Assembly: GCF_001540865.1 (NCBI RefSeq)
Contig: NC_033636.1
Span: 3,774,337 to 3,838,336 of the forward strand
Direction of reading: 5' to 3'
From: Ananas comosus
Taxonomy: Eukaryota; Streptophyta; Magnoliopsida; Poales; Bromeliaceae
DNA length: 64,000 nt
A program made the position numbers and the translations under genes. How positions within the stretch are numbered: position 1 is the stretch's first letter; each line of letters starts with the position of its first letter. Below the pieces are notes generated by a model, which saw only the letters and a program-made list of their open reading frames with translations, was not told the origin of the DNA and ran no database searches. This document shows positions 32,293 through 45,627 of this stretch, piece by piece.

Positions 32293-35200
32293 TGTCACGC
32301 CCCGGGGTCCCTTTGTAGGTGAAAACACATCGAAAATTTTTTTTTTTTAAAACCTGACCCCCAGGGTATGCCAGATCCGCCACAAATATAGGGAGTCCAC
32401 TGTTCACACGGACAGAGTCTTTCCTGTATTTGCACGGCGTCGCACAAGTACAAGTACATATCGAGGATACAACCACTACCACTGAACATACAAACATCCA
32501 TATTTATATATCCATACTCCATTCACCACAGGTTCACATTTAAGATTTAACATAAAACCACAACTATCAGTTAAAATGTTTCCTATCCGAAAACTAGTTT
32601 TGAAATACTAAGTTACAAAAATCACGAAAAAACCTTTTGAAAACTGTTTCCCACAAAAAAACTCTTTTCTTTTAAAACACTCTACCACGAGGAGTAGAAA
32701 ACTATTTTCCATTTCACAAAATCCACAAATCCTTTTATTACATTCATGAAAACCCACATATTCAAATGTAATAAAAATACTGAACCATATAAACTGTCTA
32801 AACTATAACAACAGAATAGCAAGGGTAGAAACTAAACTGAATAACCTGGGTCGGAAGCTTTATCGACCACTACGAACGTATCTCATGTCTCGTCTCAACC
32901 CTCACCGCCCGCAATACCCGAAAAATGGTGGGGGAGATGAGAACATGTAAACATGTCTCCCCTCCCAGTGGGTACCGCAAGCCGACAAAGGCGAGGAGTA
33001 CTCACCGGATCAGGGAGAGATAAATAAAGTCATGAGCAGATATAACAAATACAGTAGCTATAACCTGAAAGGAAATAGAATAATAACTGAATACATAACT
33101 ACCGCTACTGTAAAAAGAACTGAATGCATACATAGATATCAAAACTATAGTAGCAAGACAACTGTAAAGAAAGAACTATAAGTATGCATGCAACAACTGC
33201 TACTATAGACATATGCGTCAACCAGACGTATAGACCAAATATACCCAATCTGAAATCTGCTATATCGGTCCACAGACCTCAAGCGTGTGCCCACTGCCAC
33301 TCTACCTGCATATAACCCAGTTCTGACCACTGGGCTCATAGGCTGCATATAACCCGATACTAGCCGTCGGGCTCACGGGTAGGACGTACGACCACTTTTC
33401 CAGAAAAGAACACCCTCTTGCGGTGGTGAAACCGCTGGTGTATGTGAAATGCGAACGAGTCTCGGGCGATCAATGCTGATATGCTCAATAGCCAACCGTC
33501 GGCAACCATCCGACAATCACTGCCCCTAGGAGCTAACCGACCAATAGGTCATCAAACTATAATGAAGCACAAGAATAGACCACTCAGGTCAACTAGGATG
33601 GAACAGCTCGACATTATCTCAAATGTATGCAAGTACTGCTCAATGTCAACTAACAGTATACTCAAGAACCGACTAATAGGTCACACGAATATCACATCAT
33701 GTATCACTGAAATCCAGAACTACCGTCAGCCGCTAGCCGACAATCCAACCCCTCAGGGTACACCGACCTCAATGGTCATCGACGACAGAAGTCAAGAAAC
33801 CGACCCAATAGGTCACAGATACGAGATTCAACGACCGACCAATAAGGTCACGAAAAAGATGCAATGCACTGACCTACTAGGTCACAATCTCACAGATAGT
33901 CACGAAACCGCTCTACTATAAACATGATAAAGGATATGTAAAACAGCTAAGTAGAGCAACAAGGAACATGGTATAGGTGCTAGGCTGAACATATAGTATA
34001 TGCATGTATAACAACTAGGGAGTAAGGGTAAGAAACCATCATCGAGCGTGCACCACTGTACCGACTTCGGATCGAAGTACCCACCTGTAAGGATGTCGAG
34101 TCTGTCTCCTGACTGCGAGACAATGTCAACCAGACCTACGGAGGGTCCACCTGGTTAATATCTAACCCACAACTAAGAAACTCTATATCACAACCCCACA
34201 ACCAAACCCACGGAGATCGGTTTCCCAAAACCGACTACCGTAACTCGTCAGAAGTCCCGAAAATTGCACCGGGACTCCGCCGGGACCCACGAACCGTCCC
34301 GGAATGCACCGACTCGTACCACGAGTCACCTGCTGCCACAAAACGCATCAAATTGGATGTCTTGGAAGCAAACACAAGGATACACAACCAAACAACTATT
34401 GCTGGATAATTATTCGGATCTGGGTTCCCGGACGTGTCAATTTCGACATCGGAACCCATCGTCGCTCACCCGTCATTTCCGAACCCTCGAAATGACGCGA
34501 GTGATCAGCCAACAAGGCTCAGCGACTACACAATTCATCACGAAGCACTGTCGGAAGAATTCCGAACTGAACCCGCGTTTCGTCGGCGGATTTTCCCGAC
34601 AAATGCACCGGAAATGCATTTCCGATCTCCGCAAGGGCCTGAGGCCTTGGACAATCAGTCTAGAGGTTACCCGTGTCCTCACATGCTGCCACCAGCAACC
34701 ACACTTAGCACAAAAACCCTCCTGATTACACGAATTCGCATTATTTCATGCGATTTTTGGGATTTTATTGCCCGACAGTGCAAACCGATGCTCATTCAAT
34801 CAAACCGGGACACCCGCTGATAGGTCTCGGCATGCCGGAGGCCGTGCTCACCTTTCGGAGCAGTTCCGGCCACTGTGGGAAGTGCGGGAGCGACTCGAAT
34901 TTTAACGAACATTGGCGCTGAAACTATTCTAACTCACTCATCCAGAGCTTGTTGACCCTAAATGAGGTGAGCACTATGATCAGCACTGACTGAAGATCAC
35001 CGTGCTCACCTCCGGGGGCATCGAAACAGCCCCGGGTCGCCGGAACAGTGATCCCAAACCGAAACAGTGCGCAGAACAGCAAAAACTTTGCTTACCGGTC
35101 AGGAAAGAGCTAGGGCTAGCCGGAGGCGGCCGGACGGCGGGCGTTCCGGCCGGGGACGAGCGCGGCCGGTCGATGGGGTCCAGGTCAGGTGCTGGCCAGC

Positions 35201-37159
35201 GGCGGGAGGCGGCCGGTGGTGCGGAGGCACAGATCAACCCTCGACTTGCTCTCGGGTTCATGGGATCCGCGGCGGTCCGGTGGCGGCCGGAGGAGCTCCG
35301 GGAGGCGACGATCTGTCGCCGGAGGTTGAGGAAGAGGTGGTGCGCCCCGCTGTGGGCGGCGGCAACACGCGGAGGCCACGAGGGCTCCGCCTCGGTCCGC
35401 ACCAGGTCTGGGCTGGCGCAGGAGCCTAGGGCGGGGCCGGCGGCGCACGGGGATAGCCGGGAATACGCGCCTGAGGTCGCTAGATACCGGAGGGAGGCGG
35501 GGCGACCGAACTAGGACGGTTGCTGCACGCCGGCCTCAAGCTGGGCTGAGCTCGGCTCAAGTGGTTCCGGGTTGGCCGCAGCGAGCTCGGACGACGCCGG
35601 CGACGCACGGGAACGGCGAGGGCCGACTGGGGAGACGCCGGAGATGGGACTCGACCTGTCACGCCCCGCGACCGCTACCAATTTGGTTCGGCCCGGGCGC
35701 GTCGAACAGACGCCGGACGGACAGCACCTCCCTTGTCCGCCCAAGGCTAACGACAAGATTGTGTACAACAAGTCCCCAGGAAAATAACTTGAATACATAC
35801 ACAATCGATAACTACAACGAGAGCACAATCAGTGCAAAACAACCAAGAGCAAGATACAAGTATAGAACATACAAGTAATGATAAAGAGAGAGCATCTATC
35901 TATTACATTCATTCAGCCCTTATAATACAACTTGATTATACATTAAGCTTCTAAACATAATATAAAGCTTACATCTTCCAAAATANCGCCCGAATGCTTC
36001 CGGACCTCACCGGGACCTCACCGAAACCATTCAAATGGTCTTCCAACCAAATGTACACCGTAACTTCATGATTTTAAAAGTCCGATACCTTACACGACCC
36101 GAGGATGAAGACTCCATAGGTTAGGGTGACATCTAGAGGCCGACAGCCACGGTGGTGGGAACAAAATGAGAGAGAAGTTAAGAAGGAGGTTCTTCCGGCG
36201 GCCGGAGCAGCTTGTTGGCGGCCGGGGCACGAGCACGGTGAGGGCAGGGAAGGGCTGAGGTCAGCAAGGGTTGGCTGGGGGGTGATGGGTCGGCTAGGGC
36301 TAGGGTTTGTGCAAGAAAATCCTAACAACCCTATATATACCAAACGTAATTTTGCAGCGAACCCCCTCAAGGTTTATTATTTACAGTCCAGCCCTCGACA
36401 GCACGTGCACTTTGCACACCCGCACCTCAACGTTCGAAACCACGCAAAACGGTACATAAAATATTGGACCTTTCGCAATTTTTTCGTTTTGCCAATTTCG
36501 ACCCCGCAGCGAAGATTTTGCTATTCCCGAAGATCCATCCGTCGAATTTTCGATCGGATTACGCCAACGCGTTCAACACGATTGGGGCATCGAATCTACA
36601 ACTTTGTTTCATCTGATTCGATTACCGATTTGCGACGAAACCCATCCCCTCTTCAAATTTTCAAACACCACGCATGTACAAATGTGTAAACCCACTAAAC
36701 CTTAAATTCAAAATCGAATTTGAATCCCCTACCACCAGTAGGTACCTGAAACATGCTCCACCCAACTCCAGGTCACATGCACAGGGCACGAGGGGTTTTA
36801 AAATGCAAGAACGGCAAGGAACGAAAATCCTCTTTTCGATAAAACTCCTTTTCTCAAAAATCATGCATCAAAACCCAAATCCGTCAGTGCCATTGGTTCC
36901 AGAATAGCTGAACCGATCAAAAAGAGCTATTGGATTGCTATGAACAGAGTCCGATACGCACAAGAAGCCACATCTACTCATCAGCCTCTTCGAAAAATCG
37001 GAGTTACTATTCCCCTTAAGTGATTAGTAATGATCGCGTAACTTCACCATTCTAACTCGTTTTCTCCTGAAACTTGATGAGTGGTTATGTAATTAAATTA
37101 CACACAGAAACATCATCAACAGGGAGTTTAGCTATACTGCCAAAATCTCAGTCCTTATA
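32293..37159 (-). mobile_element. 3' LTR of a LARD-like element (R1 family)
   Basis: It ends (minus strand) with CCCCGGGGCGTGACA at 32293 and starts at 37159 with TATAAGGACTGAGATTTTGG, where the other R1 copy has TGTAAGG. A polypurine tract sits directly outside 37159, so this is a 3' LTR of a minus-strand element. It matches 15234-23642 (minus its insert) and 42059-44118 throughout. Removing the nested LTR at 35657-36094 leaves about 4.4 kb. Plus-strand open frames in the GC-rich part (35000-35600) reflect base composition only. Confidence 0.88.
35657..36094 (-). mobile_element. R2-like solo LTR with missing middle (N at 35986)
   Basis: It starts TGTCACGCCCCGCGACC and ends ATACCTTACA on the plus strand, with an exact 5-bp TSD CGACC (35652-35656 and 36095-36099). 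Only 438 bp are present against 2.2-2.5 kb in its relatives, and a single N at 35986 marks the join. About 1.8 kb is therefore probably absent from the assembly rather than deleted. Confidence 0.85.
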
Positions 37160-39332
37160 TCATCCCCCCCTTAAAAGAAGTTTCGTCCCCGAAACTTGAC
37201 CACACCTACCCACCCGAATTGAATTCGGACATTACTCTACCACTGCGGTATCACTTTTGGGTATAGGTCAATTACATTTTCTTGAATCTAGACAGATCAA
37301 CCTCTGAAAGGTGGGGAGAAAAGAACTACGGTTCCACTCGGATTAGACGAGGAAAGGCATATCAACTCAAAATCTACGGACCAAAACTCACCGGGATCAA
37401 CACCGTCCAATAACCTACGGACAAAAATAGTCCCGCGACCTGAATTATCCGATCTCAACTATTGCCAATTCTGAGATAATAATTTTCCACTCAGAATCAC
37501 TAGGTCCACTCAACCTTGGTCCGCATAGCAGCGACTGACTCGTCTACGTCGAAAGTTCACGTAGAAAAGTCACGGGACAACACCACTAGTCTGGTGTACA
37601 TTTCCAAAGGTCGAAACAACACACAAACTGCCAAAGTCGAACATCCCTCATAAAGAGTCACCTGTGACATTCTACAGTCCTAGGTCCAAGATCTCACTTT
37701 CCACCTCACCAAAAGGTCTAAGGCTTATACTACTAATTGAGCTCGACAAATTTGTCTCCTCAATAATTAATCAAACGAACACACTTTCCATGCAAGTCCA
37801 TCACTTGGTGCACAAGATTGCCAATCGCACTATGCGATATTAACCATCGGTGATGCTCAACACCTGTCTCTACGAGACCCTGTCGCTGCCGTCCTACAAG
37901 GGATCCTAGCGATCAATGTTTCCAGCAACACCCAACTACCTGTCTCATTAAGACCGCGACACACCTATCACCAATTAACCGGACAAGCATACAATTCCAA
38001 GGCTTGCACGTTAAGCCGAGTCGCAAACCTTATTCGCTATCACTAACCGTGACGATCAAAGCCAACAACTAGGTTTATGTCACTGAACAACTGTACTTCA
38101 GAACCTCCCGACAAACAGACCGAGACTACTAACCAAACAAACCTTTTAGCTGTGGAAGGCACAACTAAAGAGCTACGAACACCCAGACTCGAACCAAAGT
38201 CAAAACCATCTGCAGTGATGATAAATCAACTGCGAAAAAAACATGCCAGGGAATAACCCAAGGCTCGCTACGTCGTCAAAGATGACCATCACTCAAGCTT
38301 TCTCACAAGACTATCTTTAGAGATTGTCTTGCAAGAGAAAACACCGACCCAATCTAGGAGTCCCAAACGGGAAGAAGGTATTTCGTCCTAACTTTCGACA
38401 GTACATTGTCTGCAGCCACTGTACTTATCAAAAGAAAAACAAAATATCCGAAGATTACCAACAATAAGTTGGAAGCGCGACACGTCGAAGTATCAAGCCA
38501 CTTGATACCTCGACACTGGACCAAAAGTTCACGACCAAAACCGTAGAAACGTCGACTTTGCAAGTCGATATTCGAAAACAGATCGACCTTGAACCGACTC
38601 ACTGGGAGTCCCACAGCTTTCAAGATCCACAAGCTACTAGCGACTCTAACCCACGAACTACCCAGACAGAGGCTTTAGGAAATGGTTTCTTTAACCAATT
38701 TCCGCACCACATCCGAGCTATAACCAAAGCTCCGAGAACTCCGACAATACCCTGGAGTGTCTTGAGTCAAGACGAATCCTATCACCAATCTACTATCCCC
38801 TGACACGCCAATTTAGGTGTTAGGATAACCGCATACGATGTATGCATCAACAGAGATCTAACACCAAGACTATGTCTACTCAGTTCTAGTACACGTTAGT
38901 TTGACGTAAGAACTAGCTAAAGGTCAAAAGACCCACACCGCCGATTCCATCAGTAAACTAGAAGGAGGGATAGGTATCACAACCTTACCCAAAGATCTGC
39001 GAAAGCGACACCAATATTGCAGTCGCCAAAACGGCCGCTATCAAAACCTTGGGCTACACCCTAGTAGCCCCACAAAAGCCACGACCGTAACAGGTCTTAG
39101 TGCCGTCTCCGTAGAGACACTCGCAATAACTCTCGTACCCTAAGTAGGAAGAGTGGCCTGGGCGTCGGCAGTTAAGACACTCGCCTAGGCCCAAAAATCA
39201 CTGGCCCTTCAAGGCCCTACCTGACAGAAGTGGCTACACCTGGGGAACTGCACCCCGCCACTCAATGTCCATAAGTACACCGCCACTACTCCCGACTGAG
39301 ACACCAGCTTGTGCGAAAATCGTAGCACATAC
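37160..39332 (-). mobile_element. LARD internal domain, 3' part with PPT
   Basis: Next to the 3' LTR the minus strand reads GGACGAAACTTCTTTTAAGG, then GGGGGATGA, the usual end of Gypsy pol/3' leader plus polypurine tract (about 37160-37200). The rest shows no RT, integrase or gag motif in any frame. The domain is interrupted at 39332 by a solo LTR and resumes at 41862. Confidence 0.7.
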
Positions 39333-41856
39333 TGTAACATACCGAACTTCTATAATTATGAAGTTATGGTGTATGTTAGTTTGGAAAGCCGTTAGAATGA
39401 TTCCGGTGAAGTTCGGAAGCGTTCGGGCGTTTTGGTGCGCGTTAGGCGCGAAAACGAAACTCGAAAAGCTATGAGCGGACCTTTGCCGAAATCCTTCAAG
39501 GCGTGGATGAAAAGATAGTTTGAATGCGCTCGAAAACATATTTTGAGAGTCTCGGTGCGATTTGAAATGAATCGGAGGCCTAACGAGCGAAAACGAGCGA
39601 AAACGAACCAAAAAGGTAAAAGGCTGAAATTTTGGCTAAGTCTGGAATATGCAGAATTTTTGGACCTACGAGGTCCGGTCCCTCAAGCCAAGGACCGGTC
39701 CCCGAGACCCGAAAATGCCCAGAATGAGCTGGGGCAATGTGTTAAACATAGAGGGGTGTGAGGGGCTATGTGCAAATGTGTGTATATGAGTGTATAGGTA
39801 TGAGGGATGAGATTTAGCCCTCATTTCTCTCCCTCCAACCCAACATGAAACCCTCATTCTCTCTCTAGATTTCTCTCTCTCTCTCTCTCTTTGAGGTGCT
39901 CCAATGGTGGAGTTTTGGTGGAGAAGAGATGGCTTGGTGGAGATGAAGCCCTCTCATGGCAACCTTGCTTGGAGGAAAGCTTCAAGTTTGAGATAAGTAC
40001 CCTAGGTTTTGAGGGTTTATGGTTTTAATGTTAGAGTTTGGTTAATCTCTTCTAATTATTACATTTAGAAGATGCTATGGTGGATTTAGACATGGATTTT
40101 CATGTTCTAAGGGGTTAGTTCATAAAGATGAAAACCCTAGGGGTTAGATTTGGAAATTTTGTAAAGTTGAGATCTAACTTGAGTTTGATCTCTTGTTAAC
40201 CTAATTGGTAGGTCAACGAACGAGTTAGTGCGCTCGGTTCGGTGATACAACGAGCGTACGCGAAGATATTGAAGAAAGAAGCCGAATTGGTACAGATTGT
40301 TGCAGCTCGCGGCGTAGGTGTCTAAAAATCGTGAAAATTGAATCGGCGCTTCTCGGCATTCCTATAAGGTGGGGGGTGCTATCCATAATTGTTGAATTTC
40401 CTTTTATGTCTATGTCGCCTTTTTATTGAGCATATGAATATATTGTCATTCATGCATAATAGGGTAGTGGACATGTGATTATTGGTTGACACTCAATTGT
40501 ATGCTTCTAACGTAGTTGAACATATGAATTGATATAGAACCATGTGAAACTTGAATGTTGGAACCCTATACATGTGTGAATGTGGGACTTGGACTATGAT
40601 AATAGTAAACAAAGGTGACATTGACATTAGCGACGAGATTGGCATTGAGTTTGTGACATGTTGAACTATAACATTAGTTGACATTAGAGAGCATTGTGGT
40701 TGTGGAATTAGGATGTTTGTAAACATTACATGCATTGAGACATGTCGAACTATAACCGTAGTGGACAATGTGGCAAGTGTGGCCCCAGACATTGTGATAA
40801 GTGATGTTAGTGACATTATGATTAGTGACATTATGACATGTTATGCTAGATGAGGCAAAGTTCTAAGAGCATTGTGCAAGTGTGGCCTAGAGAATGAGGT
40901 AAATAACAAGGTAAAGAGCCTAATGGTTCATTGTGGCATCGAGGCAAGTGGCATATGTGGCTAAACATTCCCAAATTGGGGATTGGATCATACTCACATG
41001 AGTCTTGGCTCGAGGGCGGTAGCTCCCCCTCAAGCGGTGCATTCCGGAATTGACACCACTGGAAGAGAGGTCCCAGAGGATGGTCCCTCGGGTGGTAGTG
41101 CTTGGAGCCTCCCCGAATGATAGGGATTTTGGGTTGTGAGTTGGGGTAAACCAGGAGCACCCCGTGATGCATGATTGGGTAAAAGCCAAGCGAATGAGCA
41201 TTGTGCATGCATTATCATACTTATGATCGTTTATCTATTGACTCAGTTTCTTTGCAGGCATTGTATTAGCATTGCATTAGTTGATTTGATATCTATCTAC
41301 CTTTCATTTACATATGCCTGAATAGACCTAGTGGGCGAGTCGGCGAGGTTGGCGGCTGAACCCACTGGGAACTTTGTTGTAGTTCTCATTCCACGAACCA
41401 TGCAGGTTCTAACGCGTGCGGGGCGATCATGGCTCGTGGCATAGTTATCGTGTTTTAGGTAGCGTTCTACCATCGTGTATAGAGCCACCCATAGTATTTC
41501 ATCTATTATGTTTGATGAATGGAAATATAATAAAATTATGTGAGAGATGAAAATGTATTAAGTTCATTTGAGAGATGAAAATGTAAATTGGATGAATGGA
41601 TGTATAAAGAATGTATAAGCTTGTATTTGATTCAAAATGATCAAGTTACAATGTATGATTGTAATAGTTAGATTATTTTCACTTGAGTTGGTTGTTGCTT
41701 GCCCTCGTGCAAGCCGTGTATACTTGCGTTCATTTTGGTTGAATTGCTTTGTTATACATGTATTGGTGGAGCCTTGGGAGGACAGGGGAGGTGCTGTCCA
41801 TTCGGCGTCTGTTGACGTGCCCGAACCGACCAAATTGGCGGTCCCAGGGCGTGACA
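39333..41856 (+). mobile_element. R2-family solo LTR, complete (2524 bp)
   Basis: It starts TGTAACATACCGAACTTC and ends GGTCCCAGGGCGTGACA, with an exact 5-bp TSD CATAC (39328-39332 and 41857-41861). It contains the CT-rich leader (39860-39890), the GGTGGGGGGTGCTATCC block and ACCCACTGGGAACTTTG. No internal region is present. It is the cleanest reference copy of the R2 LTR in the window. Confidence 0.93.
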
Positions 41857-41861
41857 CATAC

Positions 41862-42058
41862 GGAAAAAACCGTGCACTCTGAGTTTATCGAACTCAACAT
41901 GCACATCGGGACACAAGCCCAAACCCCGCACTCACGTGCCTATATACTGTAGGTCTTCCTATAGGTCAATCTAACCAATGGTTCAATTTTTGTTTATTTT
42001 TCAAAACAACCTGTGAATGGTGCTGTGGTTGTAACTTGTCTCTGATACCACTTTAATC
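41862..42058 (-). mobile_element. LARD internal domain, 5' part with PBS
   Basis: On the minus strand the PBS TGGTATCAGAGACAAG (42035-42050) lies eight bases inside the LTR end at 42059. It matches the initiator tRNA-Met class of plant PBS except for one base. The rest of the short segment is non-coding. Confidence 0.82.
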
Positions 42059-44118
42059 TGTCACGCCCCGGGGTCCCTTTGTAGGTGAAAATACAGCGAA
42101 ATTTTTTTTTTTGAAAACCTGACCCCGAGGGTATGCCAGATCCGCCATAAATACAGGGAGTCCACTGTTCACCTGGACAGAGTCTCCCCTGTATTTGCAC
42201 GGCGTCGCACAAATACAAGTACATATCCAGAATACAACCACTACCACTGAACATACAAACATCCATATTTATATATCCATACTCCATTCACCACAGGTTC
42301 ACATTTAAGATTTAACATAAAACCACAACTATCAGTTAAAATATTTCTTATCCGGAAACTAGTTTTGAAATACTAAGTTACAAAAACCACGAAAAAATAT
42401 TTTGAAAGCTGTTTCCCACAAGGAAACTCTTTTCTTTTAAAATACTCTACCACGAGGGGTAGAAAACTATTTTTTATTTCACAAAATTCACAAATTCTTT
42501 TATTACATTCATGAAAACCCACATATTCAAATGTAATAAAAATACTGAACCATATAAACTGTCTAAACTATAACAACATAATAGCAAGGGTAGAAACTAA
42601 ACCGAATAACCTGGGTCGGAAGCTCTATCGACCGCTACGAACGTATCTCACGTCTTGTCTCAACCCTCACTGCTCGCAATACCTGAAAAATGGTGTGAAA
42701 GGTGAGAACATGTAAACATGTCTCCCCTCCCAGTGGGTACCGCAAGCCGACGAAGGCGAGGAGTACTCACCGGATCAGGGAGAGATAAATAAGTTCATGA
42801 GCAGATATAACAAATACAGTAGCTATAACCTAGAAGGAAATAGAGCAATAACTGAATACACAACTACCGCTACTGTAAAAAGAACTAAATGCATACGTTG
42901 ATATCAAAACTATAGTAGCAAGACAACTGTAAAGAAAGAACTGTAAATATGCATGCAACAACTGCTACTATAGACATATGCGTTAACTAGACGTATAGAC
43001 CAAATATACCCAATATGAAATTTGCTCTATCGGCCCGTAGACCTCAAGCGTGTGCCCACTGCCACTCTACCTGCATATAACCCAGTTCTGACCGCTGGGC
43101 TCATAGGCTGCATATAACTCGATACTAGCCGCCGGGCTCACGGGTCGGACGTACGACCACTTTTTCCAAAAAGAACACCCTCTTGTGGTGGCCAAACCGC
43201 TGGTGTATATGAAATGCGAACGAGTCTCAGGCGATCAATGCTGATATGCTCAATAGCCAACCATCGGCAACCAGCCGACAATCACTGCCCCTAGGGGCTA
43301 ACCGACCAATAGGTTATCAAACTATAATGAAGCATAAGAATAGACCACTCAGGTCAACTAGGATGGAACAGCTCGACATCCTCTCAAATGTATGCAAGTA
43401 CTGCTCAATGTCAACTAATAGTATACTCAAGAACCGACCAATAGGTCACACGAATATCACATCATGTATCACTGAAATCTAGAACTACCGTCAGCCGCTA
43501 GCCGACAATCCAACCCCTCAGGGTACACCGACCTCAACGGTCATCGACGACAGAAGTCAAGGAACCGACCGAATAGGTCACAAATACGAGATACAACGAC
43601 CGACCAATCAGGTCACGAAACAGATACAATGCACTGACCGACTAGGTCACAATCTCACAGATAGTCACAAAACCGCTCTACTGTAAACATGATAAAGGAT
43701 ATGTAAAATAGCTAACTAGAGCAACAAGGAACATGGTATAGGTGCTAGGCTCAACATATAGTATATGCATGTATAACAACCAGGGAGTAAGGGTAAGAAA
43801 CCATCACCGAGCGTGCACCACTGTACCGACTTCAGATCGAAGTACCCACCTGTAAGGATGTCGCGTCTGTCTCCTGACTGCAAGGGAATGTCAACCAGAC
43901 CTACGGAGGGTCCACCGGGTTAATATCTAACCCACAACTAAGAAACACTAAATCACAACCCTACAACTAAACTCACGGAGATCGGTTTCCCAAAACCGAC
44001 TACCGTAACTCGCCGGAAGTCTCGAAAATTGCACCGGGACTCCGCCGGGACCCACGAACCGTCCCGGAATGCACCGACTCGTATCACGAGTCACCCGCTG
44101 CCACAAAACGCATTAAAT
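42059..44118 (-). mobile_element. 5' LTR of the LARD-like element, truncated
   Basis: The minus-strand end CCCCGGGGCGTGACA at 42059 faces the PBS. The sequence tracks 32293-34350 base by base with scattered substitutions until CACAAAACGCATTAAAT at about 44118. There it stops and an R2 LTR fragment begins, so the outer half of the LTR is lost. Confidence 0.88.
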
Positions 44119-45627
44119 TCCATTTCGGCTTCGTTTGCCGAGGGTCGAGTGACAGCGGCGAGTAAAAATTGTGTAACTTGGACTCTAGCACTTAGCGACC
44201 CTACGAGGTGGGTGGTGCTATCCGAAATCATCGAATATCCTTTTATGTCTAAATGTCACTCGTTGAGCATGTATATGTATATATTAGGATTCATGCATTG
44301 TAGGGTTAATGAGAATATGTTGATATATATTGTTTGCATGCTTTTAGTATAAAGATACATATGAGTTGAGAATAAGATATTGAGCAATTGTGAACCCTAT
44401 ATATGTATGAATTGAGATACGAACCTAGTTGAGGTAGAGAACATGGTGACATTATGACAAGTGAGTGAAATAGCACTTTGTGGCATTAGCAAGCATAATG
44501 AAAGCTAGAGAATGAGACACCTTGTGTTGTGGCATATGTGAACATGGCATCCTCATAGTTGTGGATTGGATCATACTCACCTGTAAGTCTTGGCTTGAGG
44601 GTGGTCGCTCCCCCTCGAGCGATGAGCTCCGGAGTAGTCATCACTGGGTTGGAGTTTCCCCAGAGGACGGTCCCGTCGGGTTGTAGGAGTATCTCCCCAA
44701 TAGTAGAGATTTGGTTGGTGAGTTTTCGGACGAAACCTACGGATTAACCAAGAGGATTAGGTATTGAGAATTGCAATCGGCATGCATCATGAGTATCATA
44801 TATTGTTAGCATTCTTGTTCAGGCATAGTAGCTGCATTTATTTAGAATGGCTACCTATCTATTTATTTTTCTTCTACTTATGCCTGGTTTAGACCTAGTG
44901 GGAAAGTCGGCAAGGTCGGCTGCCGAACCCACTGGAAACTTTCTTATAGTTCTCACCCCACTATTTTTACAGATCCAGGTCCAAGCGAGGCGATCGAGGT
45001 TTGCGGTAAGGGTATCGCACCCTAGGTAGCAATTCAGGCATAGTAGCTGCATTTATTTAGAATAGCTACCTATCTATTTATTTTTCTTCTACTTATGTCT
45101 GGTTTAGACCTAGTGGGAAAGTCGGCAAGGTCGGCTGCCGAACCCACTAAAAACTTTCTTATAGTTCTCACCCCACTATTTTTACAGATCTAGGTCCGAG
45201 CGAGGCGATCGAGGATTGCGGTAAGGGTATCGCACCCTAGGTAGCAACTACCCGAGTATAGTTCATACCTTACCATTATCATCTTTTGTTTTGATGAGCA
45301 AATGTATAAATGATGTATAAATATAAATGTCATATGTTTTGGAGGATCATGTGATGTTTATATGAAAGAAAAGAATGAATGTAGTTGTAATATGCTTGTA
45401 TTTGATTTCATGTAATCAAGATACATGAATGGATGTGATAGTTGTAGAACTTTCACTTTTGGTTGTTGCTTGCCTTCGAGTAAGCCATGTATATCTATGT
45501 TTCCGCTTACGCAAATTATATACATGTTGATATTGTGTTGAGCCTTGGGCGGACAAGGAAAGTGATGTCCGTCCGGCGTCTGTTGGCGTGCCCGAACCGA
45601 CCAAATCGGTGGTCCTGGGGCATGACA
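44119..45627 (+). mobile_element. R2-family LTR fragment (3' part)
   Basis: Carries the 3' two-thirds of the R2 LTR: GAGGTGGGTGGTGCTATCC, CCCACTGGAAACTTTCTTAT, AGCCTTGGGCGGACA. It ends GTCCTGGGGCATGACA. No PBS follows, and its left edge is a breakpoint against the LARD LTR. Confidence 0.82.
44819..45248 (+). repeat. Two-copy 215-bp tandem duplication
   Basis: 44819-45033 and 45034-45248 are nearly identical (TCAGGCATAGTAGCTGCATT through GTATCGCACCCTAGGTAGCA). Other R2 LTRs have one copy. Confidence 0.93.

Noticed and set aside
33530..33900. Spaced repeats of CCGACCAATAGGTCAC resembling a CRISPR-like array
   Set aside because: Spacing is irregular, the units are degenerate, and the same pattern is present in all R1 LTRs of a plant genome. 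These are LTR sub-repeats.
33481..33921. 146-aa open frame repeated near 43246-43482
   Set aside because: It recurs because the two LTRs of the same LARD-like element are homologous. The frame is truncated in the second copy and contains only short LTR sub-repeats.
36126..36689. 187-aa open frame
   Set aside because: It lies within the R1 LTR and is not open in the copies at about 22760-23300.
38354..38632. 92-aa minus-strand frame within the LARD core, considered as a residual pol gene
   Set aside because: No gag, protease, RT, RNase H or integrase motif could be found, and neighbouring frames are short.
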